NCBI GenBank assembly: GCA_029882975.1
Contig: JAOUJW010000024.1
Location: 18,847 to 82,846 of the forward strand
From: Gammaproteobacteria bacterium
GTDB lineage: Bacteria > Pseudomonadota > Gammaproteobacteria > SZUA-152
Direction of reading: 5' to 3'
Length of the DNA stretch: 64,000 nucleotides
The stretch's first letter is position 1, and each line of letters starts with the position of its first letter. Below, piece after piece: positions 48,462-58,070 of this stretch. The notes beneath the pieces were generated by a model that was not told where the DNA came from, did not search any database, and was given only the letters and a program-made list of their open reading frames with translations. A program made the translations under genes and the position numbers.

Positions 48462-49328
48462 ATGGCACAAGTTTATCTCAATGGTAGTTTTCTGCCCGAC
48501 ACCGAAGCCTGCGTGTCTGTTTTAGACCGAGGTTTTATTTTTGGTGATGGCATTTACGAAGTCATTCCGGCGTATGCAGGCCATCCCTTTAGACTCAATG
48601 AACACTTACAACGCCTAGCCAATAATCTGGAAGCGGTACGTATCAAACAACCCTGCACCGTAGAACAGTGGGGCCAGTTGATTCAACAACTGATCGAGAA
48701 AAATGAGGGCAAGGGCAAAGATTGGTCCGTTTACCTGCAAATTACCCGAGGTGTCGCCAGCCGTGATCATGCCTTTCCCGGCGACACCGAACCCACCGTG
48801 TTCATGATGTGTAACCCCCTTTCACCTTTGCCGGAAAAAACTCTACGGGATGGAGTGCACGCCATCACGGCTGAGGATTTTCGCTGGGTAAATTGCCATA
48901 TCAAAGCCATCAGTTTGTTACCCAATGTACTGTTACGCCAACAAGCCATAGACGCGTCCGCGTCTGAGTCCATTCTCATTCGCGATGGCCAGGCCACAGA
49001 AGGAGCCGCCAGCAATTTATTTATTGTGGAAGACGGAATCATTAAAACCCCGCCCAAGGGACCCTTATTATTACCCGGCATTACCCGTGATCTGATACTG
49101 GAATTGGCTCAAAAGCAAGCAATGGCGACGCAAGAAACGGTAATCAGCCTGGAACAATTACAAAACGCCGAAGAAATCTGGCTCAGCAGTTCCACCAAGG
49201 AAATACTGCCCGTCACCTACCTGGACAAACGTGCGGTAGGCAGTGGCAAACCCGGAACACTGTGGCAAACCATGTACCAACTGTACCAGGACTACAAACA
49301 AGCGTTACGCCAAGGCGCAGAAGCATAA
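48462..49328 (+). CDS. dat: D-amino-acid aminotransferase
   Basis: This fold-IV PLP enzyme has 288 residues, with the PLP-Lys in NCHIKAISLLPNVL, VLDRGFIFGDGIYEVIPAY at the N-terminus and ATEGAASNLFIV. D-alanine aminotransferases of this size interconvert D-Ala and D-Glu, which fits its place between dacA and ybeD. A branched-chain aminotransferase is less likely on length and context. Confidence 0.9.
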   Translation: MAQVYLNGSFLPDTEACVSVLDRGFIFGDGIYEVIPAYAGHPFRLNEHLQRLANNLEAVRIKQPCTVEQWGQLIQQLIEKNEGKGKDWSVYLQITRGVASRDHAFPGDTEPTVFMMCNPLSPLPEKTLRDGVHAITAEDFRWVNCHIKAISLLPNVLLRQQAIDASASESILIRDGQATEGAASNLFIVEDGIIKTPPKGPLLLPGITRDLILELAQKQAMATQETVISLEQLQNAEEIWLSSSTKEILPVTYLDKRAVGSGKPGTLWQTMYQLYQDYKQALRQGAEA

Positions 49329-49407
49329 CCAACCAGCTATACAAGGTTATAGCAAGACCAAGAATCTGTAACCCTGAGAGAGACCGATAGAGACGACGAG
49401 AACAGCG

Positions 49408-49674
49408 ATGAGCGAACCGGAAGACATCATGGAATTTCCCTGCTTGTTCCCCATTAAAGCCATGGGGCTGGCGTCACCTCAGCTACAGCAAACCATATTG
49501 CGCATCGTGCAACGCCATGCGCCGGAGGTGCAAACACACCACTGCAAGGAAAGACCCAGCAAGAATGGCAAATATATTTCCATCACAGTCACCATCGAAG
49601 CCACCAGCCGAGCCCAATTGGACGCCATTTACATTGATCTCAACGCCAGTGACCACGTGGTCATGACTTTATAA
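49408..49674 (+). CDS. ybeD: DUF493 family protein YbeD
   Basis: The 88-residue protein has the family pattern MEFPCLFPIKAMG, SKNGKYISITVTIEATSRAQ and DAIYIDLNASDHVVMTL. It is predicted to be a ferredoxin-like fold related to the regulatory domain of phosphoglycerate dehydrogenase. It sits between dacA/dat and lipB, its usual place. Confidence 0.95.
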   Translation: MSEPEDIMEFPCLFPIKAMGLASPQLQQTILRIVQRHAPEVQTHHCKERPSKNGKYISITVTIEATSRAQLDAIYIDLNASDHVVMTL

Positions 49675-49704
49675 GCGTAGCGCAGCATCGGTTCGTTGTC
49701 CGCA

Positions 49705-50337
49705 ATGTCCTCCGCCAACCTCGGCCAACCCCGTATCCGCAAACTGGGCTTGCAGGATTATGCTGCGGTATGGCATGACATGCAGCAGTTCAATTCGGAG
49801 CGCACGGAACATTCTCCGGATGAACTGTGGATCGTACAACACCCACCGGTATTCACTTTAGGCCTCAATGGCAAATCAGAGCACGTGCTTAATCCCGGTA
49901 ACGTTCCCGTCATCCCTTGTGACCGTGGCGGCCAAGTCACTTACCACGGTCCCGGTCAATGGGTGTATTACATCCTCATGGATCTGCGTCGAAGCAAGCT
50001 GGGTGTGAAAACCCTGGTCACCTGCCTGGAACAAGCCGTCATCGATTACTTAGCACAACAAGACATACACGCCCAACGAAAAAACGACGCCCCCGGCGTG
50101 TACGTTAACGACGCCAAAATCGCCGCCCTGGGCCTGCGCATCAAACGCGGTTGCAGCTACCACGGCTTAAGCTTTAACATCGACATGGACTTGGGGCCTT
50201 TTTCCCGCATTAATCCCTGCGGCTATCCCGGTCTGAGCAGCACCCAACTAAAAAACCTGATTGCAACGCCGCTGGAAATGGATCACGTGGAATTGGAATT
50301 TACGCAAGTGCTGTTGCAAAACGTGTGGAGACCTTGA
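49705..50337 (+). CDS. lipB: Octanoyl-ACP:protein transferase
   Basis: LipB moves octanoate from ACP to lipoyl domains. The 210-residue product (ATG at 49705; a TTG at 49696 adds three residues) has [35 protein letters not shown], the catalytic Lys in [12 protein letters not shown] and catalytic Cys in [12 protein letters not shown]. The lipA gene that normally follows is not in the window. Confidence 0.96.
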   Translation: MSSANLGQPRIRKLGLQDYAAVWHDMQQFNSERTEHSPDELWIVQHPPVFTLGLNGKSEHVLNPGNVPVIPCDRGGQVTYHGPGQWVYYILMDLRRSKLGVKTLVTCLEQAVIDYLAQQDIHAQRKNDAPGVYVNDAKIAALGLRIKRGCSYHGLSFNIDMDLGPFSRINPCGYPGLSSTQLKNLIATPLEMDHVELEFTQVLLQNVWRP

Positions 50338-50544
50338 TCGTATCCAGGCAACACCGCCACGGACGAAGTGTTTACGTAACAACATAAGAAACAAACTTAC
50401 GCTTTATACCCCTTATCCACCACTGGACCCACATCAAACACAACGGCTGCTCAATGTAGAATCAAACGCCTACGATTGTATCGACTCCGGCCAAATCCGG
50501 AAATTTTTGCTACTATAGTTAAAAACAAACCTTGCGGAGCGTCT

Positions 50545-51297
50545 ATGATATTTAAGCAATTGCTGGAACCGGATTCCTGCACATACACCTACTTACTGGG
50601 CTGTTCTCAAACCGGGGAGACTGTGTTGATAGACCCGGTGTTGGACACCGCAGAGCGAGACCTTCAAGTCATTAGTGACTTGGGATTGAAATTAAGCTAT
50701 ACCTTGGACACTCACATCCATGCCGACCATCTAAGCGGTGCTCACCGCTTGCGTGCTTTAAGTCAGTGCAAGGTGGCTTACCCGGCCATGGACGCCTTAG
50801 CCTGCGCCGATATCGGTATACGCGAAGGTGAAGTTTTCCGCGTAGGCAATATTGAACTGCACCCACTATTTACTCCGGGACATACGGATCACCACCACGC
50901 TTATCTTATCGATAACGGAACCCAACAAATGCTCTTCAGTGGAGACGCCTTGCTCATTGAGGCCTGCGGACGTACGGATTTCCAATCGGGAGACGCCGCC
51001 ACTCTCTATGCCAGCATTCACAATAAATTTTTTAGCCTAGCCGACGAGACCCTGGTCTACCCCGGACACGACTACGAAGGCCGCTTCATCACCACCATCG
51101 CCCAAGAGAAAAAACGCAATCCCAGACTCGGTAATGACAAAACTCTGGAAGAGTTTGTCGCCATCATGAACGCCATGGACTTACCCAAACCCAGAAAAAT
51201 CGATTTCGCCGTACCCGGCAATGAACAATGCGGCATCTGCCCGGACAATGTACCGGAGGAATATCGCGGCCCCTGTGCGGACCATGATCAAGGTTAG
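50545..51297 (+). CDS. ETHE1-like persulfide dioxygenase
   Basis: The start is the ATG at 50545 with GGAG upstream, giving 250 residues. It is a metallo-beta-lactamase-fold enzyme: THIHADHLSG, PGHTDHHHAYLI and FSGDALLIEACGRTDFQ provide the mononuclear iron ligands and the GRTDFQ signature of ETHE1, which oxidises glutathione persulfide to sulfite. A C-terminal NEQCGICPDN cysteine pair is extra. It lies where lipA would be expected and indicates sulfide or persulfide detoxification. Confidence 0.88.
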   Translation: MIFKQLLEPDSCTYTYLLGCSQTGETVLIDPVLDTAERDLQVISDLGLKLSYTLDTHIHADHLSGAHRLRALSQCKVAYPAMDALACADIGIREGEVFRVGNIELHPLFTPGHTDHHHAYLIDNGTQQMLFSGDALLIEACGRTDFQSGDAATLYASIHNKFFSLADETLVYPGHDYEGRFITTIAQEKKRNPRLGNDKTLEEFVAIMNAMDLPKPRKIDFAVPGNEQCGICPDNVPEEYRGPCADHDQG

Positions 51298-51635
51298 TGC
51301 GCGTACATCATAATGGACAATTCTAATCAACTGGCTTGCATGTGAATAAAAAAGTCAAACATCAAGGATATAAACCCACTAGTGGCATTGTAAAATCAGC
51401 GACACGGATTGGCAGGCAATAGACTGGACCCGGCTCGCCACTCAGTACTCAACGACACAACTTTCCTGCACCTCCACATCGCCGGCCTTTAGCCCGGCAA
51501 AGCTAGACCTGTCGTTTCCTGTAGTTTTCTTTTATTACAGAAAGGAATACCTATACTAACGGGACCACCCAACATAAAGGCCATGTTTAGTGATTCACTG
51601 GGCCACATCTATGGAAAAACAACAAGGAGAAAAAC
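51298..51635 (+). other. Leader region upstream of the tyrosinase gene
   Basis: This 338-base spacer has a small GC-rich hairpin at 51481-51498 (GCCGG pairing with CCGGC) and a CTGTA-N12-TACAG inverted repeat in 51519-51540, just ahead of a TATACT (51552-51557) that may be a -10 box. GGAG sits close to the tyrosinase ATG. No known riboswitch could be matched. Confidence 0.35.
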
Positions 51636-53273
51636 ATGCCTCACTATACCCGTCGCGAGTTTTTGGCCATCTCATCAGCTGCCGTCGCCGGCATGACGTT
51701 ACCCTCACTTGGCAATATGGCCATGGCCGCTAGCAAACCCAGATATACCCGCTATAGCGTCGGCAGCAAAGAAGGAAAACGAATGTTACAAAGCTATAAA
51801 AAGGGAATTAGAGCCATGCTTAAACTACCCGCCGAGGATCCGCGCAACTGGTTTCGCTATGCCTTCATTCACTTTATGGATTGTCCGCATGGAAATTGGT
51901 GGTTTTACGTTTGGCATCGGGGGTATATAGGATATTTGGAACAGATTATCCGCGACTTGAGCAAAGACAAAAACTTCGCGTTGCCCTATTGGGACTGGAC
52001 GGAAATGCCCCGCATACCGCCGGGCATGTTTGAGGATGTACTGACACCGACGAACAATGCTTTTGCCACTTACACAAAAAACCTGAAGCTATTTACAGAT
52101 TTTATAAAACCCGCGTTAATGACCTACTGGACCACGCTTACGGATTCTCAATTAAAGCAGCAAACAGAACGCGGCTACAATACTTTCGAGGATCTGTGGA
52201 ATAGTGTTATCGGTTTCGACCCCGGCTCCGGGCAATACCTCGCCTCGAACCTTTCCTACACCAACACCTGCGGCGCACGCTACTTATCAAAAGACAACCC
52301 CAAACTCGATAGTAAAACCGCAAACGCCGTATCCGCACAAACGGTTCTGTCCGGCTTATTACCCGTAGAGTTCTATACCGATGACGCCACAACGAGCTTT
52401 AACAGCACTAAGACCACATCGCACACCGTACAACCCGACAGTAAAACATTTTTTTCCATCCTAGAAGGCCAACCCCACAACAAAGTGCACAACAATATCG
52501 GTGGCGTGGGGGCAATCGATTTTGGACCTTACGGCAATATGACCAACTTCCTCTCGCCGGTCGACCCTGTGTTCTTTTTGCACCATTCCAATATGGATCG
52601 ATTGTGGGATATCTGGACTCGAAAACAACAGAATCGACAGTTACCCTATCTACCCACCGGTGCGGACGAAACATTGTATATGAACGAGCTGTTCCAATTT
52701 TATGTAAACAAGTCAGGTAAGCATGTGGGCACAAAAAAGGCCAGTGACTATATCAACACCCGTGTTTTTGATTACGCCTATGCACCGGGGTTTGGCGAAC
52801 AAGTTATTGGCAAACCGCTACGGTTGGCTGCGAAGGAGAAATCCCTCACCAGCCATCACACCGCCAATGTCAGTAAAAATTCCGCCACGGTGGAAATTCC
52901 CGCACAACTGTTAAAATCCCATACGGACAAAAAACAACACAAGCCATTGGTCCTGGAAATTATGTTGCCGCACAGCGCCGGACAAACCGTACGCGAATAC
53001 GATGTTTTGGTTAACGCACCGGCGGATGTAAAACGTGTCAGCGCAGACAGCCCCTACTACGGTGGTACGATAGCGTTTTTCGGTCCACGAATGAGCGGCA
53101 TGAAAATGTCGGATACCGTGAGTTTCCATATCGCATTACCGAAAAACTTACCGGCCCTGGTGCAAGCCAACCCCGGAGATACACTTAAACTGGAAATTCG
53201 CGTTGTTCCTGCCTACGGAGACCCTGACCACGTACCCGAACTCAAAGGCGTCGTAGTGAAGGGATTCAAGTAA
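51636..53273 (+). CDS. Tat-exported tyrosinase/polyphenol oxidase family protein
   Basis: The 545-residue protein has a twin-arginine signal (TRREFLAISSAAVAG, cut near AMA-AS). The CuA site is spread over FIHFMDCPHGNWWFYVWHRG (about residues 75-95), and CuB over PHNKVHNN (about 279) and FFLHHSNMDRLW (about 312-323), so all type-3 copper ligands appear present. The C-terminal 150 residues are beta-rich, like the domain that shields plant polyphenol oxidases. Such enzymes hydroxylate monophenols or oxidise diphenols to quinones. No separate caddie protein is visible, and Tat export implies folding and copper loading in the cytoplasm. Confidence 0.9.
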   Translation: MPHYTRREFLAISSAAVAGMTLPSLGNMAMAASKPRYTRYSVGSKEGKRMLQSYKKGIRAMLKLPAEDPRNWFRYAFIHFMDCPHGNWWFYVWHRGYIGYLEQIIRDLSKDKNFALPYWDWTEMPRIPPGMFEDVLTPTNNAFATYTKNLKLFTDFIKPALMTYWTTLTDSQLKQQTERGYNTFEDLWNSVIGFDPGSGQYLASNLSYTNTCGARYLSKDNPKLDSKTANAVSAQTVLSGLLPVEFYTDDATTSFNSTKTTSHTVQPDSKTFFSILEGQPHNKVHNNIGGVGAIDFGPYGNMTNFLSPVDPVFFLHHSNMDRLWDIWTRKQQNRQLPYLPTGADETLYMNELFQFYVNKSGKHVGTKKASDYINTRVFDYAYAPGFGEQVIGKPLRLAAKEKSLTSHHTANVSKNSATVEIPAQLLKSHTDKKQHKPLVLEIMLPHSAGQTVREYDVLVNAPADVKRVSADSPYYGGTIAFFGPRMSGMKMSDTVSFHIALPKNLPALVQANPGDTLKLEIRVVPAYGDPDHVPELKGVVVKGFK

Positions 53274-53301
53274 CTCACGTAAACTGATCAGGAAGGGTAC
53301 A

Positions 53302-53424
53302 AAAACACAGGACCGAAAACAGTGGATTAAAGAAAGTCAAAAGCCGGGCGAAGCGTTTATCATTGACAACTGCGCTTATACCATTATGAGCAATCATTTT
53401 AATTTGATGTGGTACGACTGTAAA
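53302..53424 (+). pseudogene. Relic fragment of a RAYT transposase
   Basis: About 40 codons without a start read DRKQWIKE, then CAYTIMSNHFNLM, which lines up with HRKQWIVDE and CAYAIMSNHYHLV of the transposase at 63519. The HUH-type motif HYH is changed to HFN, and both ends of the gene are missing, so it is a dead remnant. Confidence 0.8.
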
Positions 53425-53458
53425 ATCCCAATAAAGCTAATTCTTTAAACATCTTAAT

Positions 53459-53482
53459 CCCGGTGCGCGGGTGCGCACCGGG
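53459..53482 (-). terminator. Hairpin terminator of the repeat lipoprotein gene
   Basis: CCCGGTGCGC pairs over 10 bp with GCGCACCGGG around a 4-base loop, 20 bases beyond the stop of the minus-strand gene. The minus-strand tail (ATTAAGATGTTT) is only moderately T-rich. Confidence 0.6.
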
Positions 53483-53502
53483 AAAAGAAGTCAACCGCAA
53501 GC

Positions 53503-55965
53503 CTATGGCGTTACTGAAACATTCATCGTGTAGGCAGTATTGGCATCATACTGACTTGCCAACGGAAGAATTCTCACGTAGTAAGTTCCGGCTGTCAGTA
53601 CTTGAGTCAAAGTGTTAGCGGTGCCATAGTTGGTATTAGCAATCCGTGCTTGATTGGCACCATACAAATAAATATACCCGTTAACCGTATTATGTGAATT
53701 CGAAACCGTTAAAGTTCCTGCCGTTGCCAAAACAATCTGGTAGTAATCCTCATCATTCACCGTATCGTAATAGCCCTGGTAACTTCCATTTTCGGAAATA
53801 ACAGCTGCAGTTGCAAAGGAATCATTCTCTTCATACTGATCGGGACCGGTATCACCTAAGACCGAACCACTCAACTCCAAACTATATGCATTACTAACAT
53901 CGAACTGACTCGCCAAGGGAGAAACCCGGACATAATAAGTACCTGCAGTCACAGAGCGTGTCAATGTATTCACTGTGGCATAATTTGTATTAGACACCCG
54001 GGCTTGATTGGCGTCATACAAATAAATATAGCCATTTACCGAACTGTGAGAGAGACGCATATACAAAGTACCCGGCGAAGTAACTTCAATACGATAATAA
54101 TCCGAATCATTCACCGTATCGTAGTAACCTGAAAAGGTCCCCGAGGCACTAATTGGCGTAGCGGTACCAAAAGTATCATTGGCCTCATATTGATCCGGGC
54201 CGGTAACACCTAAGACCGAACCGCTCAACTCCAAACTATAGGAGTTGTTTACGTCAAACTGACTCGCAAAAGGAAAAACCCTAACATAGTAGGTACCAGC
54301 TGCCACAGACTGCGTCAGGGTGTTCTGTGTGGCGTAATTGGTATTTGTAACCCGAGTTTGATTGGAGTCATACAAATAAATGTACCCACTCACCGTGCTA
54401 TGAGCCAGCCTCATATACAATGTCCCCGGCGAACTAACTTCAATACGATAATAGTCCGAATCATTTACCGTATCGTAATACCCCGTGTAAACCCCATCGG
54501 TGGTAATGGATGTCGCCGTGCCAAAGGAATCGTTCTCCTCATACTGATCGGGACCGGTAACCCCCAACACAGAGCCGGTCAATTCCAAGCTATAAGCATT
54601 ATTGACGTCAAACTGAGTGGCGAACGGAACAACCCGCACATAATAGGTACCCGCCGTCACGGAGCGCGTCAAGGTGTTAACCGTCGCATAGTTGGTATTT
54701 GAAATACGCGTCTGTGTAGAATCGTACAAATAGATATACCCGCTCACTGTGCTATGAGCCAGCCGCATGTACAAGGTGCCCGGTGAACTGACGTTAATAC
54801 GATAATAATCGGAGTCATTCACCGTATCGTAGTATGCCGTATAGGTCCCATCGGTGGTAATTGCTGTTGCGGTTCCGAAGGAATCGTTCTCCTCATACTG
54901 ATCGGGACCGGTAACCCCCAACACAGAGCCGGTCAATTCCAAGCTATAAGCATTATTGACGTCAAACTGAGTGGCGAACGGAACAACCCGCACATAATAG
55001 GTGCCCGCCGTCACGGAGCGCGTCAAGGTGTTGACCGTCGCATAACTGGTATTCGATATACGCGTCTGCGTGGAATCGTACAAATAGATATACCCGCTCA
55101 CTGTGCTATGAGCCAGCCGCATGTACAAGGTGCCCGGCGAACTGACGTTAATCCGATAATAGTCGGAGTCATTCACCGTGTCGTAGTACGCCGTATAGGT
55201 TCCGGAGGTGGTAATTGCCGTTGCGGTTCCGAAGGAGTCATTTTCCTCATACTGATCGGGACCGGTAACCCCCAACACAGAGCCGGTCAATTCCAAGCTA
55301 TAGGCATTATTGACATCGTACTGGGTGGCAAACGGAACAACCCGCACATAATAGGTCCCTGCAGTCACGGAGCGCGTCAAGGTGTTGACCGTCGCATAGC
55401 TGGTATTTGAAACTCGCGTTTGCGTAGAATCGTACAAGTAGATATACCCGCTCACCGTGCTATGTGCCAGCCGCATATACAATGTTCCGGGGGCACTGAC
55501 TTCAATACGGTAATAGTCGGAGTCATTCACCGTATCGTAATATGCCATATAGGTTCCAGCTGTAGTAATAGCCGTGGCCGCACCAAAGGAATCGTTCTCC
55601 TCGTATTGATCCGGACCTACCCCTCCCAACACAGAACCACTTAACCGCAACTCATAGGGGTTGTTCACGTCGAATTGCGAAGCCAGAGGGAATACTCTTA
55701 TATAGTACGTGCCTGCAGTTACGGATCGCGTCAGCGTGTTAACCGTGGCGTAACTGGTGTTGGATATCCGAACTTGATTGGCGTCATACAAGTAAAGATA
55801 GCCATTCACAGTACTGTGTGAGAGCGTGGCGTATAAGGTGCCCGGAGCTGACACATCGATTCGGTAGTAATCGTTGTCCGTGGTTGAATTATAAAACCCC
55901 GATATGGTTGCATTAGAGTTCACCACGTTAGCGTCCGCAAAACTATCGTTGATTTCGTTTTCATT
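53503..55965 (-). repeat. Seven tandem 354-bp repeats encoding PPC domains
   Basis: The same landmark (the codons for Gly-Pro-Asp-Gln) recurs at 53838, 54192, 54546, 54900, 55254 and 55608, always 354 bases apart. The units starting at 54546 and 54900 are nearly identical in DNA, including synonymous positions; outer units are more diverged. This is typical of recent internal duplication or gene conversion in the middle of the array. Confidence 0.92.
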
Positions 55966-58068
55966 CCCGGACACCAGGTAGCTCACGCTAACACGAGTGT
56001 TGGCGTCAATATTCAAGCGACATTGAGTGGCATTGAGTGGCGTACAGCCGGTCCAATTCGCCGCATAACCCTGCGGGTGGGTATAGGTTAATGTTACTTG
56101 TGTATTGGGCGCGTACACTGCCGAACAAACACTACCGCAGTTAATTCCACCCACATCGCTGCTGATGGTTGCCGTTGCATCACTCGAAATAACACTCAAA
56201 GAGAGGTCGGGGGTCGGAATGTTAAAAACATAGCTTTCAATGACAGATGTCGATGTATTACCGGCTTCGTCCGTCGCGAGGAACGTCACTGTACTATCCG
56301 TGTCCAACTGTATTGGTGACGTATACAAAAACCCGGGGGCTACTGACGGCTCCGTTCCATCCAAGGTAAAGTACACTTGGCAATTCGCGTCCACGGCATC
56401 GGAACAACCCAACGATATGGGCGTGGCTTGGGTGAATGTGCCACCTTGCGGTGACGCTGCCGGTTGAGGTGCCGTAATATCAATGACGATAGTGAAACTG
56501 CCGCTGTTTGAAAAAACACCAGTATCATTTTGCTCTTGTACATACAATGTATGGGAACCTTCAGGCAATGCACTCGCCGGGGTAAAACTGGTAGCCGTTC
56601 CTGTTGTGGCTCCCGTATCGAAGTTACTGTCACCCAATTTATAACGGAATGTTCCATTTCCGTTTCCACCCCCGGTCGACCACATCCACGTTGGCTGCGT
56701 GAGATTGGTGGGTGTGCTACCGGAAACATTGGGCGGATTAGGTGTCGCTGACGGCGTACCGGAAACAAGAGCCGGTGTTGTGACACAGGTGCTGTTACTG
56801 TCAGCAGACCGATTTCCCGCGAAATCTATTGCCACCACCTTGTAACAGTATTCCGCATCGGCAAACAAATTAAAGTCTTCAAAGCTACTGATAAAGACGG
56901 TGGCAATTTTAAGATCGACGGCATTCGACGAACCACGAAAAATGTCATACCCCTGAACATCATTGTCCTGTGACGGTGTCCATGTGAGGCTGATTTCGTG
57001 AGGGCTGTTGGCGATAGCTACCAAATCGCTCGCGGCAGCGGGTGCCGTTACGTCCGGTGGAGTTGTAGCCGTCGGCAGGGTTACACAAACGTCGGCGGTT
57101 CTTTGTGACGTGTTACCCGCACCGTCAAAGGCTTCTATGGAAAAACAATTGGGGTCTGACGCAATCAACCCACCGTCGCTATACACCGGGTACGGGGTAG
57201 TAGCGATTTGCGCACCATCTCTATATACACGATATCCAGCAACACCAATATTGTCGACGGAGGCATTCCATAGAAGAATCGCACTGTTTGCCGATACAGC
57301 AAACGCGATGGGATTTGTCGGCGTGGTCGGTGCTTCTTGATCAACATCCGATAAGTCATTGACTAAGTTGTAATCCAATACTAGGGTAGCAATGTATCCT
57401 GTGGCGGGGTCTTGAAGCCGAATGGTCAACTCACTGCGACCATTAACGTTCACAAACTTAATCGTTAAGTAGTCCAGCACTTTATCAAACCCTGTGGCAT
57501 CTGCACTAAATTCAGAGCTCATAAAGTTAAAATCCGCCGGGACCGCAAAGGCCGGATCACTAAACGCCAAGGCTAACAAATTTTTAATCGCTGCAATCAA
57601 AGCATTGATTTGAGCTTGGAAACCTTCCAATGCCGGAGTTTGGAATCCTCCCACAGTGTCAAATTCAGATTCAATATTCCGACTTCTTGACGTAAACCAA
57701 TTTCGGGCCACGATGTCAGATAGCGGGTGTACATTTGTTCTAGTGACCGCATTGTTCGATGTGTCGGCATCGGTGACCACCGAAAAAAGCCGTTTGCCAT
57801 TGGGTGTCGTCGTGCTTAACAGGAAAGGGGGCGTTGTATCTGTAATAATAATTTCAAACCGTCCCATATCATCAGTCGTTTTCTCCAAAACCAGACCCGT
57901 TGAGTCTTTTAGTTGAATGACAACATTTGCCAAAGGCGCCCCTTCTGCCGCGGTACCGACTAATTTTCCGCCGGTGCCAATTGGACCGTCTTCACCACCC
58001 GAACAGGCAAACAGCAGTGCCGCTAACCCCCCTATCATCAGAACATCCGTTAGTCTCTTATATCCCAT
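53503..58068 (-). CDS. Giant lipoprotein with FN3 domains and seven PPC-type repeats
   Basis: The 1521-residue protein has a lipobox LLFAC (Cys22), a carboxypeptidase-regulatory-like beta domain (about 35-110), an undefined region (110-250), two fibronectin III domains (about 250-435), Ig-like/chitobiase-like segments (about 450-615), an InlB-B-like segment (about 620-695) and seven tandem PPC-type beta-sandwiches of exactly 118 residues (about 702-1521). The repeats share YEENDSFGTAT, NDSDYYRI and RLAHSTVSGYIYLYD. PPC domains normally flank secreted peptidases, but no protease domain is present, so adhesion or matrix binding is more likely. The following hairpin suggests a single-gene transcript. 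Confidence 0.88.
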   Translation of the reverse strand: MGYKRLTDVLMIGGLAALLFACSGGEDGPIGTGGKLVGTAAEGAPLANVVIQLKDSTGLVLEKTTDDMGRFEIIITDTTPPFLLSTTTPNGKRLFSVVTDADTSNNAVTRTNVHPLSDIVARNWFTSRSRNIESEFDTVGGFQTPALEGFQAQINALIAAIKNLLALAFSDPAFAVPADFNFMSSEFSADATGFDKVLDYLTIKFVNVNGRSELTIRLQDPATGYIATLVLDYNLVNDLSDVDQEAPTTPTNPIAFAVSANSAILLWNASVDNIGVAGYRVYRDGAQIATTPYPVYSDGGLIASDPNCFSIEAFDGAGNTSQRTADVCVTLPTATTPPDVTAPAAASDLVAIANSPHEISLTWTPSQDNDVQGYDIFRGSSNAVDLKIATVFISSFEDFNLFADAEYCYKVVAIDFAGNRSADSNSTCVTTPALVSGTPSATPNPPNVSGSTPTNLTQPTWMWSTGGGNGNGTFRYKLGDSNFDTGATTGTATSFTPASALPEGSHTLYVQEQNDTGVFSNSGSFTIVIDITAPQPAASPQGGTFTQATPISLGCSDAVDANCQVYFTLDGTEPSVAPGFLYTSPIQLDTDSTVTFLATDEAGNTSTSVIESYVFNIPTPDLSLSVISSDATATISSDVGGINCGSVCSAVYAPNTQVTLTYTHPQGYAANWTGCTPLNATQCRLNIDANTRVSVSYLVSGNENEINDSFADANVVNSNATISGFYNSTTDNDYYRIDVSAPGTLYATLSHSTVNGYLYLYDANQVRISNTSYATVNTLTRSVTAGTYYIRVFPLASQFDVNNPYELRLSGSVLGGVGPDQYEENDSFGAATAITTAGTYMAYYDTVNDSDYYRIEVSAPGTLYMRLAHSTVSGYIYLYDSTQTRVSNTSYATVNTLTRSVTAGTYYVRVVPFATQYDVNNAYSLELTGSVLGVTGPDQYEENDSFGTATAITTSGTYTAYYDTVNDSDYYRINVSSPGTLYMRLAHSTVSGYIYLYDSTQTRISNTSYATVNTLTRSVTAGTYYVRVVPFATQFDVNNAYSLELTGSVLGVTGPDQYEENDSFGTATAITTDGTYTAYYDTVNDSDYYRINVSSPGTLYMRLAHSTVSGYIYLYDSTQTRISNTNYATVNTLTRSVTAGTYYVRVVPFATQFDVNNAYSLELTGSVLGVTGPDQYEENDSFGTATSITTDGVYTGYYDTVNDSDYYRIEVSSPGTLYMRLAHSTVSGYIYLYDSNQTRVTNTNYATQNTLTQSVAAGTYYVRVFPFASQFDVNNSYSLELSGSVLGVTGPDQYEANDTFGTATPISASGTFSGYYDTVNDSDYYRIEVTSPGTLYMRLSHSSVNGYIYLYDANQARVSNTNYATVNTLTRSVTAGTYYVRVSPLASQFDVSNAYSLELSGSVLGDTGPDQYEENDSFATAAVISENGSYQGYYDTVNDEDYYQIVLATAGTLTVSNSHNTVNGYIYLYGANQARIANTNYGTANTLTQVLTAGTYYVRILPLASQYDANTAYTMNVSVTP

Positions 58069-58070
58069 AA

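Noticed and set aside
53503..55965. The periodic 354-bp pattern considered as a CRISPR-like or satellite array
   Set aside because: The period is a multiple of three, the frame is open throughout and the units encode a recognisable PPC-type domain.
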